From: Lactobacillus ultunensis DSM 16047
GTDB taxonomy: Bacteria > Bacillota > Bacilli > Lactobacillales > Lactobacillaceae
DNA length: 46,004 bases
NCBI RefSeq assembly: GCF_001436305.1
Contig: NZ_AZFO01000015.1
Span: 1-46,004 of the forward strand
Direction: 5' to 3'
Below the pieces are notes generated by a model. That model was not told where the DNA came from and made no database searches. It worked only from the letters and a program-made list of their open reading frames with translations. How positions within the stretch are numbered: the stretch's first letter is position 1; every line of letters starts with the position of its first letter. Made by a program: the position numbers and the translations under genes. Positions 1-9,357 of this stretch are shown here, one piece after another.

Positions 1-23
1 CTACTTGACAGGGAATGTATCAA

Positions 24-37
24 AGTAAGCGCTTTTA
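24..37. promoter_or_regulatory. cre-like palindrome (possible CcpA site) at left edge
   Basis: The 14-mer AGTAAGCGCTTTTA is centred on the palindrome AAGCGCTT, which resembles CcpA-binding cre sites. It lies in the noncoding 1-204 stretch and probably belongs to a promoter of a gene outside the window to the left. The target gene cannot be seen, so the assignment is tentative. Apart from this and the terminator at 150-192, nothing else was recognised in positions 1-204. Confidence 0.35.
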
Positions 38-149
38 TCTTTTACAATTATTACTATCGTCTTATTTCAAACTAAAGTCAACAAAAGTTACTTATAAGAT
101 AATAATATTTATTTTTTACTCATTTTTTGTCCGCTATCTTAACATCTTA

Positions 150-192
150 AAGTAAAACAAAAAAGCCTTGATGCCAATTGCATCAAGGCTTT
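150..192 (-). terminator. Intrinsic terminator of the recJ-apt unit
   Basis: A perfect 13-bp inverted repeat (162-174 with 180-192, arm AAAGCCTTGATGC, 5-nt loop) is followed on the minus strand by a T-rich run at 149-161. It sits 13 bases after the apt stop codon, where a rho-independent terminator is expected. Confidence 0.9.
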
Positions 193-204
193 AACCGACT
201 TTAA

Positions 205-732
205 CTAAGCGCCATGATATTGAACTAAACTGTAAATATCAACATCAGGCAATTTCTCTCTACCCTTCAAATCAGGTAATTTAATGTAAAATGCTGCACC
301 AACTAACTTACCGCCAAGGTTTTCAATTAATTCCTTAGAGGCTCTTAAGGTCCCAGCAGTAGCCATCAAGTCATCACAAACAACTACTCTTTGCCCTGGC
401 TTAATAGCGTCTTTATGCATTTCCAGGCTGTTTGAACCGTATTCCAAATCATATGAAGCACGTTCAACTTCTCTAGGCAACTTATGAGGCTTTCTTGCTG
501 GAACAAAACCAATGCCTAATTCAGTTGCAACAGGACAACCTACAATAAAGCCACGTGCTTCAGGACCAACAATAACGTCAGCATTCTTTTCCTTAGCATA
601 CTCTGCTAATTCATGTGTTGCTGCACGATATAAGTCGCCATCTTGCAAAATAGGTGTAATATCACGGAAGACAATTCCCTTGTTAGGAAAGTCCTTAACA
701 CTTGCGATATATTTACTAAAATCAATTGCCAT
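205..732 (-). CDS. apt: Adenine phosphoribosyltransferase
   Basis: A 175-residue purine-salvage enzyme that converts adenine and PRPP to AMP plus pyrophosphate in the cytosol. The N-terminus has the family pattern [15 protein letters not shown], followed by a conserved GPEARGF segment, and the PRPP-binding loop is [13 protein letters not shown] in the middle third. Length is normal for the family. The start at 732 (MAIDFSKY) was preferred over an upstream TTG at 750, because that TTG overlaps the GGAGG ribosome-binding site at 744-748. The gene follows recJ on the same strand, as in many Firmicutes. A 104-bp gap with an extended -10 suggests it can also be transcribed alone. Confidence 0.97.
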   Translation of the reverse strand: MAIDFSKYIASVKDFPNKGIVFRDITPILQDGDLYRAATHELAEYAKEKNADVIVGPEARGFIVGCPVATELGIGFVPARKPHKLPREVERASYDLEYGSNSLEMHKDAIKPGQRVVVCDDLMATAGTLRASKELIENLGGKLVGAAFYIKLPDLKGREKLPDVDIYSLVQYHGA

Positions 733-789
733 AAGAAGAAAAACCTCCAAAAATCTTTGTGTTTGTATTCAAACACTTTTGACTTGTAT

Positions 790-798
790 ATTTTACCA
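790..798 (-). promoter_or_regulatory. Extended -10 promoter candidate for apt
   Basis: On the minus strand TGGTAAAAT (TGn plus TAAAAT) lies about 60 nt before the apt start in the recJ-apt gap. No good -35 hexamer is visible at the right distance, which is common for extended -10 promoters. Confidence 0.5.
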
Positions 799-836
799 AA
801 TTTTTTAGCTAAAAGCATTGAAAACTTGATATTTAT

Positions 837-3110
837 CTAATTATTCGCCACATTATTAACATACGTAATTAATTTTTGAGTAGGCATTGTTCTCAATTGA
901 TTTACAAACTTAATTTGAGAACTGGTAGCCATTAAATACTTGGAAGCTGTTAACGGCTGTTTTTTAGGATTATTTTCACCTACTAGTTTACCCTCATCTA
1001 ATTTAACAAAACCCAATTCAAAGAAAACACGCAGAATAAACAAGACGCTATCATAATCTAAACCAATATATGGGGCAACCATTCGATAATCATCTGGACT
1101 AAGAGTCGGATGAGCATAAATATATTTCAGTACTTTGCTAAAATAGCTTTTAGCTGGAATTTGTTCAACTGGTAATTGATCAAGTAAAAAGCGTAAATAT
1201 ATCTGATGATAATTTTTCTCTAAGGCAGCGTTTAATTCAACCTGATTATGAGGTACATCAAGCAAAGCAACTGTTTCTCCTGATTGATCATAATCTTTTA
1301 CTAAACTAATTTTATTATCACTAATTTGTAGACGATTACGTACAATTGGAATATTTTTCTTATCAAACAGCAAGTAACGATCGGCAAAGCCCATCACTAA
1401 CTTTTCCTGTCTCAAATCTATTACCGGTGTTGGTACTGCTAATTTTGGTGAAGCAAATTCAATTCCTTCAATAATTCCTTGTAATGAAACTTGTTTACGA
1501 AAAGTATTTAAAGAGAGTTGTACAAAAACCTTTGATATAAACGGCAACAAATTGTTATTCAAGAAATCCTTATTAAAACCGATTACAGACAAGCTACCGC
1601 CATTTTTAGCAGCGGTGAATTTTACATGATTTTTATCTTTACCAATCTTATAAAATTGGGTAATTGTTGGATTAGAAATACTAAAAACAGGTTGTGCATC
1701 CCCTGTTCCAAAAGGCCCAACTTGATTAATCTTAGCCAAAGTCTGAGGCGAAAGATCTTTCATTGGTAATTCCATATCATATTTTCGACTTTCCAATCCG
1801 CCTTCAACATGGAAGCCTTGTTCAAGCTTTTCTCTTAACGGAGCTATTTTATCCTCCGTCATAGATAAACCACATGCAAAATCATGTCCGCCAAATTTGG
1901 TAAATAGATCATCTTTTAGCGGATTAAGCGCATCAAACAAGTTAAAACCATCAATAGATCGACCGGAACCTTTAATTTCGCCTTTCTTATTTTTAGTTAA
2001 AACAATTGTTGGCTTATGTGTTTTTTCTACAATTTTGTTAGCTACTAAACCGAGAACTCCTTCATGAAAATCTGGATTGTACAAAACAAGAGTATTTTGC
2101 TTCTGCCAGCTATTTTCTCGAATCAGCTGCATGCAGCGATCATAAACTTTAGTAGTTAACTCCTTTCGTTGGTTATTCAAGTCTTCAATTTGATCAGCAA
2201 TTTTTTGTGCTTCAACATCGTCATCGCTAAGCAAAAGTTCAACTGCCAAATTTGCATTCGCTAGACGACCAACTGCATTTAAACGAGGAGCAATGTTAAA
2301 ACCAACATCCGTTTCATTAATCGTCCCCATAGTTAAGCCAGCATTTTTAATTAAAGCTCTTAAACCAGGACGTTCAGTTTGATTCAGTACCTCTAAACCA
2401 CGCTTAACAATTACATGGCCTTCGCCTGTAACTTTAACCATATCACCAATGGTCCCAATCATGGCTAAATCAAGAAGCTCTGGCATAGTATCTTGCATTA
2501 AACCACGGCAAATAGTATAAGCAACGCCAGCTCCACAGTAGTCATCAAAAGGATACTTTTGACCAGGATAATTACAGTGAACAATTGCACAAGCATCTGG
2601 CTTATTCTCTTGAAAAGTATGGTGATCCGTTACGATAGTGTCAACGCCATGGTCTTTGGCATATTTAACTTCATCAATCCCAGTAACACCATTATCTACA
2701 GTAATAATCAGCTTAGTGCCGTCAGCAACGATGTCCTTGTAACGATCAATATTAGGACCATAGCCGTCTTTAAAACGATCTGGTATAAAGTAATGCACAT
2801 CAGCACCTAAAATGCTAAGAGTCTCTGTCATAATTGTTGTGGCAGTAATTCCATCCGCATCATAGTCACCATAGATAGTAATCTTTTCACCATTATCAAT
2901 CGCCTGATTAATACGATCGATTGCTTTATCCATATCATGCATCAAAGACGGATCAGCTAAATTTTCTTCTGTTGCATTGAACCAAAAATCTAGCTTTTCA
3001 TCTGTATTAATACCACGTAAAGCAAAAAGTTGAGCTGCAATTGGACTTAATTGATATTTTTCAACTAAATCTGATGACAATTCTTCAGCTTTATTCTGTT
3101 GCCATTTCAT
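837..3110 (-). CDS. recJ: Single-stranded-DNA-specific exonuclease RecJ
   Basis: A 757-residue 5'-3' single-strand exonuclease used in recombination and repair. DHH phosphoesterase motifs are visible: GDYDADG at residues 81-87, TVDNG near 137-141 and TDHH at 161-164. The DHHA1 domain follows, with GSGRS and KFGGHDFACG, then an OB-like segment and a C-terminal extension typical of Firmicute RecJ. The start MKWQQNK was chosen over the longer open frame (to 3155), whose extra 15 codons run through the upstream terminator region. The Shine-Dalgarno match (AGGGTG, about 12 nt upstream) is loose, so the ATG at 3131 remains possible. It lies between srtA and apt on the same strand. Confidence 0.95.
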   Translation of the reverse strand: MKWQQNKAEELSSDLVEKYQLSPIAAQLFALRGINTDEKLDFWFNATEENLADPSLMHDMDKAIDRINQAIDNGEKITIYGDYDADGITATTIMTETLSILGADVHYFIPDRFKDGYGPNIDRYKDIVADGTKLIITVDNGVTGIDEVKYAKDHGVDTIVTDHHTFQENKPDACAIVHCNYPGQKYPFDDYCGAGVAYTICRGLMQDTMPELLDLAMIGTIGDMVKVTGEGHVIVKRGLEVLNQTERPGLRALIKNAGLTMGTINETDVGFNIAPRLNAVGRLANANLAVELLLSDDDVEAQKIADQIEDLNNQRKELTTKVYDRCMQLIRENSWQKQNTLVLYNPDFHEGVLGLVANKIVEKTHKPTIVLTKNKKGEIKGSGRSIDGFNLFDALNPLKDDLFTKFGGHDFACGLSMTEDKIAPLREKLEQGFHVEGGLESRKYDMELPMKDLSPQTLAKINQVGPFGTGDAQPVFSISNPTITQFYKIGKDKNHVKFTAAKNGGSLSVIGFNKDFLNNNLLPFISKVFVQLSLNTFRKQVSLQGIIEGIEFASPKLAVPTPVIDLRQEKLVMGFADRYLLFDKKNIPIVRNRLQISDNKISLVKDYDQSGETVALLDVPHNQVELNAALEKNYHQIYLRFLLDQLPVEQIPAKSYFSKVLKYIYAHPTLSPDDYRMVAPYIGLDYDSVLFILRVFFELGFVKLDEGKLVGENNPKKQPLTASKYLMATSSQIKFVNQLRTMPTQKLITYVNNVANN

Positions 3111-3140
3111 TACTGTAAAAACACCCTGCATTTCTTCATA

Positions 3141-3171
3141 AAAACTAAAAGGCACTCACAATGAGTGTCTT
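3141..3171 (-). terminator. Hairpin terminator between srtA and recJ
   Basis: Arms at 3149-3158 and 3162-3171 (minus AAGACACTCA / TGAGTGCCTT, one G-U pair, 3-nt loop) are followed by TTTTAGTTTT. It is placed to end the lepA-srtA transcript. It also lies downstream of a candidate recJ promoter, so it could act as an attenuator in the recJ leader. Confidence 0.75.
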
Positions 3172-3191
3172 TATTGAAAAATCTATTTATA

Positions 3192-3219
3192 ATTCTAACG
3201 CAAATTCATACCTGTTAAA
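3192..3219 (-). promoter_or_regulatory. Candidate recJ promoter
   Basis: Minus-strand TTTAAC (3214-3219), 16-bp spacer, TAGAAT (3192-3197). It is upstream of the hairpin at 3141-3171, so a transcript from it would have to read through that hairpin to reach recJ. The hexamers are only moderate matches. Confidence 0.4.
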
Positions 3220-3229
3220 AGATTGCTGA

Positions 3230-3919
3230 TTATTTCAATTTGAAAACGCGCAGATTTTCATCGTTTGCTTTCGTAGTCTTAATTAGATTTCCACGAATCG
3301 CCCATCTATTAGCACCACCATCAGCACAAGTAATTAGGGTAACAATATTTTTCTTAGTATTGTTAACTAACCAAACTGCAGAAGGATCAACAATCTTCTT
3401 CATATAAATTCGATAGACATAGACCTTCTTCAAGTCAGTTAGATAGATTAATTCGCCTTTTTTAACGTCTTCAAGTGGAGAAAATAGAATTCCTTTAGCG
3501 GTCATATAGTGACCAGCGAGCGGATAATTGCCCTTGCCCATTACTTGGTTAGCACGCATTGTTCCACCACCAGTAGACATGGCATCATCAGACATCCCTA
3601 ACATGACTGGCAGATACATGTTTACATCAGGAATAGCTAAAGCACCAATTGCACCTGAAGTTTTCTTAATTTGAGAACGAGTTGCCTGAGCAATGCCCAT
3701 TGATTTGACCTTTGTAAAATCGTACATGCCCTTTTTCTTCTGATTTTGCTCAATTTGTTTTCGCGTCAAACCTGACAAAGCTGAAGTCTGATTATGACTA
3801 ATCATTTGGTTGCCTATTTGTTTATTAAAAATAAGAGCAATTCCAACAATCAGAAGAATTATAGCTAGAACTCTGATTACAATTGTACTAACATTACTTC
3901 TCTGCTTTTTCTTAGCCAT
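3230..3919 (-). CDS. srtA: Class A sortase
   Basis: A 229-residue membrane-anchored transpeptidase that cleaves LPxTG-type sorting signals and links surface proteins to peptidoglycan. There is one N-terminal membrane segment (about residues 13-31) after a basic start, so the catalytic domain faces outward. Catalytic residues are His137 in LAGHYM, Cys198 in TLITC and probably Arg205, seven residues after the Cys. Length is usual for housekeeping SrtA. The start ATG at 3919 follows the lepA stop by 9 bases with GGTAAGTGAT upstream, so it is probably cotranscribed with lepA. No LPxTG substrate is encoded nearby, as expected for a housekeeping sortase. Confidence 0.95.
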   Translation of the reverse strand: MAKKKQRSNVSTIVIRVLAIILLIVGIALIFNKQIGNQMISHNQTSALSGLTRKQIEQNQKKKGMYDFTKVKSMGIAQATRSQIKKTSGAIGALAIPDVNMYLPVMLGMSDDAMSTGGGTMRANQVMGKGNYPLAGHYMTAKGILFSPLEDVKKGELIYLTDLKKVYVYRIYMKKIVDPSAVWLVNNTKKNIVTLITCADGGANRWAIRGNLIKTTKANDENLRVFKLK

Positions 3920-3928
3920 AATCTATTA

Positions 3929-5767
3929 TCACTTACCTTTTATGTCATCATCATTCATCTTAAGCACTGCCATGAAAGCATCCTGTGGAACTTCTACTTT
4001 ACCGACGGCCTTCATTCTCTTTTTACCGCGTTTCTGTTTTTCCAACAGCTTGGCACGACGATCAGGGTCCCCAGTATGGATCTTCCAAGTAACATCCTTA
4101 CGATATGGCTTAATCGTAGCCCGTGAAATAATCTTGGCACCAATCGCACCTTGAATATCAACTTCAAAGTTCTGCCGTGGAATTAATTTTTTAAGCATCG
4201 AAGTCATCTGACGAGCACGCTCTTGAGCTTCACTTCTATGAGCAATAAAGCTCAATGCATCAATTGGTTCCTTATTAAGCAAAATATCAATCTTGACCAA
4301 ATCAGTAGCACGATAGCCTGTTATTTCGTAATCGAGTGAAGCATACCCTTTAGTTGAGGACTTCAAATCATCAAAGAAGTCAAAAATAATTTCAGCTAAT
4401 GGCATATTGTAAATTACATTTACACGGTATTTATCAAGATAATCCATCGTGACAAATTCGCCACGTTTACGTTGACAGAGTTCCATTACAGGACCAACGA
4501 AATCATTTGGCACCATAATTTCTGCTTTAACATAAGGTTCCTGAACTTCCTTGTACTCACCGGCATCTGGTAAATCAGATGGATTATCAATTACTTTCGT
4601 TGAACCATCATTCATAATTGCGTGATAGTCAACAGATGGAGCTGTCATAATTAAATCAAGATCAAATTCCTGCTCTAATCGTTCTTGAACAACATCCATG
4701 TGAAGCAAGCCTAAGAAACCGCAACGGAAACCAAAACCTAAAGCAGTTGAAGTTTCTGGTTCGAATTCCAAAGCAGCATCATTTAATTGCAACTTTTGCA
4801 GAGCTTCTTTTAAATCTTCATAATCACGGTTATCAACTGGATACATACCAGAGTAAACCATTGGTGGAATCTGACGGTAGCCTGGAAGTGGTTCTGCAGT
4901 TGGATTATCTGCTTGTGTAATCGTATCACCAACACGCGTTTCACGAACGGACTTAATATTGGCAGTAATATAACCAACATCTCCGGCAATCAGAATATCC
5001 TTCTTAATTGGATGAGGACTAGAAACACCGACTTCAGTAACTTCGTATTCCTTGCCAGTATTCATAATTTGAATTCGATCACCAGGCTTAACAGTTCCAT
5101 CTTCAATTTTGACAGACATAACGACTCCACGATAGTCATCATATTTAGAGTCAAAAATCAGAGCCTTCAAAGGAGCAGTAATATCTCCGGCAGGAGCTGG
5201 AATATCTTTAACTACTTTCTCCAACATATCCTTAATGCCTTGACCAGTTTTTCCGGAAACTTCAGCAGCTTCTGAAGCATCCAAACCTAACATTTCTTCA
5301 ATTTCTTCCTTGGTCTTAGGAATATCAGCAGATGGCAAGTCAATCTTGTTGATTACCGGTAAAATTGCCAAATCATCATCAATTGCTAAATAAGTATTGG
5401 CCAAAGTTTGTGCTTGAACACCTTGAGAAGCATCAACTACCATTAAAGCCCCTTCACAGGCTGCTAAAGAACGTGAAACTTCATAAGAAAAGTCTACGTG
5501 TCCTGGTGTATCGATTAAATGGAAAATATAATCCTCACCATCTTCAGCATGATATTTAACTTCAACGGAGTTCATCTTAATGGTAATCCCACGTTGACGT
5601 TCAAGTGGCATATCATCTAACATTTGATTTTTAAGCTGACGTTGACTAACTGTATCAGTCAACTCCAAAATTCTGTCAGCAATAGTTGATTTACCGTGGT
5701 CAATATGCGCCACGATAGCAAAATTTCGAATGTGTTTTTGATAGTCTTTTAATTTTTCTAAATCCAT
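3929..5767 (-). CDS. lepA: Elongation factor 4 (LepA), ribosome back-translocase GTPase
   Basis: A 612-residue translational GTPase that acts on stalled or post-translocation ribosomes. The P-loop AHIDHGKST is at residues 20-28, followed by the G2 region RGITIK, G3 DTPGHVDF and G4 NKID. The LepA-specific C-terminal part contains [12 protein letters not shown] and a basic end (KRGKKRMK). The start at 5767 was chosen because the GTG at 5779 overlaps the AAAGGGTG ribosome-binding site. It leads lepA-srtA and lies head to head with the gene at 5985; the two promoters are close together. Confidence 0.97.
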   Translation of the reverse strand: MDLEKLKDYQKHIRNFAIVAHIDHGKSTIADRILELTDTVSQRQLKNQMLDDMPLERQRGITIKMNSVEVKYHAEDGEDYIFHLIDTPGHVDFSYEVSRSLAACEGALMVVDASQGVQAQTLANTYLAIDDDLAILPVINKIDLPSADIPKTKEEIEEMLGLDASEAAEVSGKTGQGIKDMLEKVVKDIPAPAGDITAPLKALIFDSKYDDYRGVVMSVKIEDGTVKPGDRIQIMNTGKEYEVTEVGVSSPHPIKKDILIAGDVGYITANIKSVRETRVGDTITQADNPTAEPLPGYRQIPPMVYSGMYPVDNRDYEDLKEALQKLQLNDAALEFEPETSTALGFGFRCGFLGLLHMDVVQERLEQEFDLDLIMTAPSVDYHAIMNDGSTKVIDNPSDLPDAGEYKEVQEPYVKAEIMVPNDFVGPVMELCQRKRGEFVTMDYLDKYRVNVIYNMPLAEIIFDFFDDLKSSTKGYASLDYEITGYRATDLVKIDILLNKEPIDALSFIAHRSEAQERARQMTSMLKKLIPRQNFEVDIQGAIGAKIISRATIKPYRKDVTWKIHTGDPDRRAKLLEKQKRGKKRMKAVGKVEVPQDAFMAVLKMNDDDIKGK

Positions 5768-5800
5768 AAATAAATGCACCCTTTTATTTCTATCCTGTTA

Positions 5801-5809
5801 ATTATAGCA
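5801..5809 (-). promoter_or_regulatory. Extended -10 promoter of lepA
   Basis: The minus-strand sequence TGCTATAAT is a perfect extended -10, about 35 nt before the lepA start. The matching -35 position (TTTATA at 5824-5829, 17-bp spacer) is weak. Confidence 0.65.
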
Positions 5810-5876
5810 AAGGAAGCGAATCTTATAAAATTATTGGACCAAAAAGTAAACAAGCACTTTTTATTTTGTAAATTGA

Positions 5877-5915
5877 TGTAAGCGCTTGCTTATATTAACT
5901 AAAAACGTGTATACT
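5877..5915 (+). promoter_or_regulatory. Promoter with overlapping cre-like site upstream of the 5985 gene
   Basis: TTGCTT (5886-5891), 18-bp spacer, TATACT (5910-5915). The 14-mer TGTAAGCGCTTGCT at 5877-5890 fits the cre consensus except near its 3' end and covers the -35. Carbon-catabolite repression by CcpA is therefore a reasonable inference. No CcpA gene is in the window. Confidence 0.55.
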
Positions 5916-5984
5916 GTTTTTTAGAAGATTAAAACTTCTGATGTCATAAGTAAAAAATTAGTTTGTAGAACTAGAGGCACAAAA

Positions 5985-6647
5985 ATGAGTGAAGAAAATA
6001 GCTTACAAACAAGAGAATATTCTTTACCTTTCGGTAGAGAACACATGGCTGTTTTTGTATTAAAAGGCGACCGTGTAATTGACTGTGGTATTGGTAAAGT
6101 TACTGAATACCATTTTGAAAAGGAACTTAACTCCAACATCAAAGAAAAGATTGCTGAAGAATTACAAGAAAATTCCACTGACAACTTAATTGATGATTAT
6201 CTGAGTATTTCTGAAAGTGGCTCAATGCAACAAGTTTACTGGCAATATTGGAAACGTGAATACTTAGACGAAAATGAAATGAACATTCACTTTGGTCACT
6301 CATGGTTACCAAACACTAATGATCAAACTGTTTTGATCATGAGCGTTGCTGAAAAAACTCGTCATTTGAACTTATACTTTATGGAGCAATTGCTTGAAAC
6401 CCGTCGTGAAGAAGAAGAACTTCCTGACCAAACTGAAAAAGATTTGCACCATATGAAGCACATTTGCCAAGTTGCTCAAAGCTATGTAGATGGCGATGGT
6501 CGTCCATTGATCGACTATTTGAAGATGCGTGCCAGCGACAACCCTGACATTTTAAAGGAAGACAGGATTGTTAAGAGAGTTTTGAAGCACTTCTGGGGCT
6601 TCCAAGATGACCTTTATGCTAAACAAAAGGTACACCACACTATGTAA
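5985..6647 (+). CDS. Conserved-looking protein of unknown function
   Basis: A 220-residue soluble protein that I do not recognise. It has no signal peptide or membrane segment and no catalytic motif I can name. The N-terminal third holds a beta-rich stretch around HMAVFVLKGDRVIDCGIGKV. The middle has aromatic-rich SMQQVYWQYWKREYL, and the C-terminal half is charged and helical with several His (DLHHMKHICQVAQSYVDGDG). It ends with a basic, aromatic segment. The start ATG at 5985 follows a weak AGAGGC. Codon use looks like the neighbours, and the gene has its own promoter and a shared terminator, so it is very likely real. The cre-like site suggests sugar-dependent expression. It converges with the MFS gene. 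Confidence 0.85.
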   Translation: MSEENSLQTREYSLPFGREHMAVFVLKGDRVIDCGIGKVTEYHFEKELNSNIKEKIAEELQENSTDNLIDDYLSISESGSMQQVYWQYWKREYLDENEMNIHFGHSWLPNTNDQTVLIMSVAEKTRHLNLYFMEQLLETRREEEELPDQTEKDLHHMKHICQVAQSYVDGDGRPLIDYLKMRASDNPDILKEDRIVKRVLKHFWGFQDDLYAKQKVHHTM

Positions 6648-6665
6648 TCAATTTAGAGTAAAAGA

Positions 6666-6701
6666 AATAGCGCATTGCTAATCATGCAGTGCGTTATTTT
6701 T
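6666..6701. terminator. Bidirectional terminator between the 5985 gene and the MFS gene
   Basis: Arms at 6666-6678 and 6686-6698 (AATAGCGCATTGC / GCAGTGCGTTATT, 7-nt loop, two wobble positions) are followed by T's on the plus strand and by TTTCTTTTA on the minus strand. It overlaps the last codons of the MFS gene and serves both converging genes. Confidence 0.8.
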
Positions 6702-7908
6702 GTAGTTTCTTTTGATTAAACGCATAAAAGATTGTAACACAGATAATTACAATACTAATACTGAAGATTACGAAACCTAACTTAAGGTTTAGGTTAAGCA
6801 AACGTGAGAAGATCGGAATCATGATAATGTTAAGCAGCGCTACCATCGCATCCCTCAAACTAGATATCTTCCCTTTCATCTCATTAGCAAAACTTACGTG
6901 AAGCTGAGTTTGAAAGAGTGATTGGGATGCGCCATTAAAAATGCCAATGATAAACATAAATGCAGTAGCTACGTAGACTGACCTAGTCAAAGTCAGACCA
7001 ATAAATCCTACTGCTTGAAAAAATAAACCAGACCATGATATACGTGCAAAAGCAAATTTTTCAAAGATTAAATAGATGACAGTAAAATTTAACATTGCTC
7101 CTAAAGCAAAAGTTCCATCTAAAACAGTTAAATATACCGAATTCTTTAAGATCGCAGTAGCATATTTTATTTCCATCAAGTTAATAAATGCTACAATTAC
7201 TGAATCAATTGAGGCAAAAAATACTAGTAAAAACAGCTTTTTGGAAATAAACAATGATTTAAGCAACTTAAACCAATCCGTATAGAGCTGTTTTAATCCT
7301 AAATTGTTGCTTGTTTCAGTCTGTCGTTCTCTTCTAAACTTTAGAAAGAACGTGCAAAAAACAGATGTAAAAAACGTAATTGCATCAATTACTAATGCCA
7401 ATCTGGTCAGATTTAAAGCAATCAGAGGCGTAGCCAAGGCCACACCAAGCAGTTGCCCACTCTGATTAACCGAACTACGCAGTCCGTTCAACGAGAGTAA
7501 ACGCAACTTGCCTCTTTGAATACTAGCTACAATTTTAAAATTGGCAGCTCTGAAGAACGGCATGATCAGATTTAACAGAATCATCGAAATCATTAGGATG
7601 GTCACAATGTCTCCTGCACCTAGAAAGATTACGCTCAGAATCAATATTATTCCGCGCAAGCTATCAGCAATTTCTGAGATAAGCTGCGGTCGTTTGATAT
7701 CAGCAACATAACCTGCAACCAAATTTAACAAAAATGATGCTAAATTTTGAACGATTAATACTAAACCGAATGCAGATACAGATCCTGTTTTGTCATATAG
7801 TACTTTGGAAATGATTAAGGTGAATATTCCATCACCCAAATTAGAGATAAAGGTACCAAAGAGGTATAAATATGCAGATCGGGATGCATATTTTAATTTT
7901 GCTAGCAT
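6694..7908 (-). CDS. Major facilitator superfamily exporter
   Basis: A 404-residue integral membrane protein with about 12 hydrophobic segments along its whole length. It resembles the MFS_3 / macrolide-efflux-like group: an N-terminal SAYLYLFGTFISNLGDGIF helix, then GYVADIKRP in the loop after helix 2, as in EntS-type exporters. The substrate cannot be told from sequence; drug or metabolite efflux is the family-based guess. The start at 7908 (MLAKLKY) is preferred over the TTG two codons upstream, although the ribosome-binding site is weak. It stands alone between dnaJ and lepA, flanked by terminators, so it looks like an accessory insertion in a conserved region. Confidence 0.85.
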   Translation of the reverse strand: MLAKLKYASRSAYLYLFGTFISNLGDGIFTLIISKVLYDKTGSVSAFGLVLIVQNLASFLLNLVAGYVADIKRPQLISEIADSLRGIILILSVIFLGAGDIVTILMISMILLNLIMPFFRAANFKIVASIQRGKLRLLSLNGLRSSVNQSGQLLGVALATPLIALNLTRLALVIDAITFFTSVFCTFFLKFRRERQTETSNNLGLKQLYTDWFKLLKSLFISKKLFLLVFFASIDSVIVAFINLMEIKYATAILKNSVYLTVLDGTFALGAMLNFTVIYLIFEKFAFARISWSGLFFQAVGFIGLTLTRSVYVATAFMFIIGIFNGASQSLFQTQLHVSFANEMKGKISSLRDAMVALLNIIMIPIFSRLLNLNLKLGFVIFSISIVIICVTIFYAFNQKKLQK

Positions 7909-8007
7909 TTTCAATCACTACCATCTAGTTTAAACTTTACATATTTGTTATTGAATTCTTTTGCAAATTTGTGCTTCCTAATATTTCGATTTATAAATTT
8001 GATCTTA

Positions 8008-8036
8008 ATTATACTCTTATTTTTATTTAAGTAAAT
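8008..8036 (-). promoter_or_regulatory. Candidate promoter of the MFS gene
   Basis: Minus-strand -10 TATAAT at 8008-8013 with a poor -35 (ATTTAC) 17 bp upstream, giving a leader of about 95 nt. A second weaker option nearer the gene is TTGCAA, 17-bp spacer, TATGTA. Confidence 0.45.
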
Positions 8037-8052
8037 ATTCTTTATAGATTCA

Positions 8053-8094
8053 CAACAAAAAGGCGTTGAAACTACAACTTGTAGCTTCAACGCC
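8053..8094 (-). terminator. Terminator of the hrcA-grpE-dnaK-dnaJ operon
   Basis: A 14-bp inverted repeat (8062-8075 with 8081-8094, arm GGCGTTGAAACTAC, 5-nt loop) is followed on the minus strand by TTTTTGTTG. It lies 24 bases after the dnaJ stop. Confidence 0.9.
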
Positions 8095-8117
8095 TCAATT
8101 TTTATATTTTTTAAACT

Positions 8118-9275
8118 CTATTCTCCACTTAATTTATCTTTAAGTCTTTCAAAAAAGCCTTTTTCTTGTGGAGTAATATTGCCACCACCATCGTGAACAA
8201 ACTTAGTCAAATCTTCCTTCTGCTTATCATTGATATGCTTAGGAATCACAATGTTGATAGTCGTAATCTGATCACCATTACCATTACCACGAAGGTAAGG
8301 CACGCCTTGACCACGCAACGTAAATTTCTTATTAGGTTGCGTACCAGCTGGAATAGTCAATTTAACATCACCATGAACAGTCTTAATGGTAATTTCATCA
8401 CCTAAAGTTGCTTGAGCAAATGAAATTGGCACTTCTGTATAAATATTTTGACCACGACGTTCAAAGTCTTTAGAAGGCTTAATCCGGTAATTAATGTAAA
8501 GATCACCATAAGGTCCACCGTTAATCCCGGCTTCACCTTGGCCTTGATAACGAAGTTGTTGACCATTATCAATTCCGGCTGGAATATCTACTTCAATAGT
8601 ATTCTTTCGTTCAACAGTACCCTTGCCATGACAAGTTTTACATGGATGCTCGATAAGTACACCACGACCATGACACTTATCACAAGTAGTTTGACGACGA
8701 ATCATTCCCAACATTGATCGTTGAGTAATTGTCATATAACCAGTACCATGACATTTATCACAAGTTACTGGGTGAGTACCCTTCTCGCAGCCATTGCCAC
8801 CACAAGTTTCACAGGTCTCATCACGAGTATAGCTGACTTGCGTCTTCTTTCCCTTGATTGCATCCATGAAATCAATTGTCAAAGTATAATCCAAATCTTG
8901 TCCACGTTGTGGTGCAGTTGGATCAACTCTTTGTTGACGAGTACCTTGACCAAAAATGTCACCAAAGATATCACCAAAGTCGCCAAAACCTGACGTATCA
9001 AAACCGGCACCGCCAAAACCTTGACCAGCACCGCCACCAAAACCACCTTGGCCGTTTACACCAGCTGATCCAAATTGATCATACTGAGCACGCTTTTGCT
9101 TATCATGAAGAACTTCATAAGCTTCATTTACTTGCTTATACTTTTCTTCGGCACCAGGTGCGTGGTTTAAATCTGGGTGATACTTCTTGGCTAATTTACG
9201 ATACGCCTTATTTATTTCTTGTTCACTCGCGTTACGATCAACGCCAAGCACTTTATAATAATCTTCTTGTGCCAT
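8118..9275 (-). CDS. dnaJ: Chaperone DnaJ (Hsp40)
   Basis: A 385-residue co-chaperone that delivers substrates to DnaK and stimulates its ATPase. The J domain carries HPD at residues 33-35, followed by a Gly/Phe-rich linker (about 70-115). The zinc region has four Cys repeats: [22 protein letters not shown] and CKTCHGKG. The C-terminal substrate-binding domains complete a full-length type I DnaJ. The start ATG at 9275 has GGAG about 10 nt upstream. It is the last gene of the HrcA-controlled operon and is separated from dnaK by a hairpin. Confidence 0.98.
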   Translation of the reverse strand: MAQEDYYKVLGVDRNASEQEINKAYRKLAKKYHPDLNHAPGAEEKYKQVNEAYEVLHDKQKRAQYDQFGSAGVNGQGGFGGGAGQGFGGAGFDTSGFGDFGDIFGDIFGQGTRQQRVDPTAPQRGQDLDYTLTIDFMDAIKGKKTQVSYTRDETCETCGGNGCEKGTHPVTCDKCHGTGYMTITQRSMLGMIRRQTTCDKCHGRGVLIEHPCKTCHGKGTVERKNTIEVDIPAGIDNGQQLRYQGQGEAGINGGPYGDLYINYRIKPSKDFERRGQNIYTEVPISFAQATLGDEITIKTVHGDVKLTIPAGTQPNKKFTLRGQGVPYLRGNGNGDQITTINIVIPKHINDKQKEDLTKFVHDGGGNITPQEKGFFERLKDKLSGE

Positions 9276-9300
9276 TCACTGAACTCCTTATAGTTTTCAA

Positions 9301-9330
9301 AAGAAAAGAACTACTCAATGGGTAGTTCTC
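9301..9330 (-). terminator. Intercistronic hairpin between dnaK and dnaJ
   Basis: A perfect 8-bp stem (9308-9315 with 9323-9330, AGAACTAC / GTAGTTCT, 7-nt loop) is followed on the minus strand by TTTCTTTT. It has the shape of a partial terminator or an RNA-processing hairpin that would lower dnaJ relative to dnaK. Confidence 0.65.
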
Positions 9331-9357
9331 TTCTCCTTTTGTTTAATTATAAACCCA

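Noticed and set aside
512-840. Overlapping small frames around apt
   Set aside because: They are in the shadow of apt and its promoter region, with no homology features.
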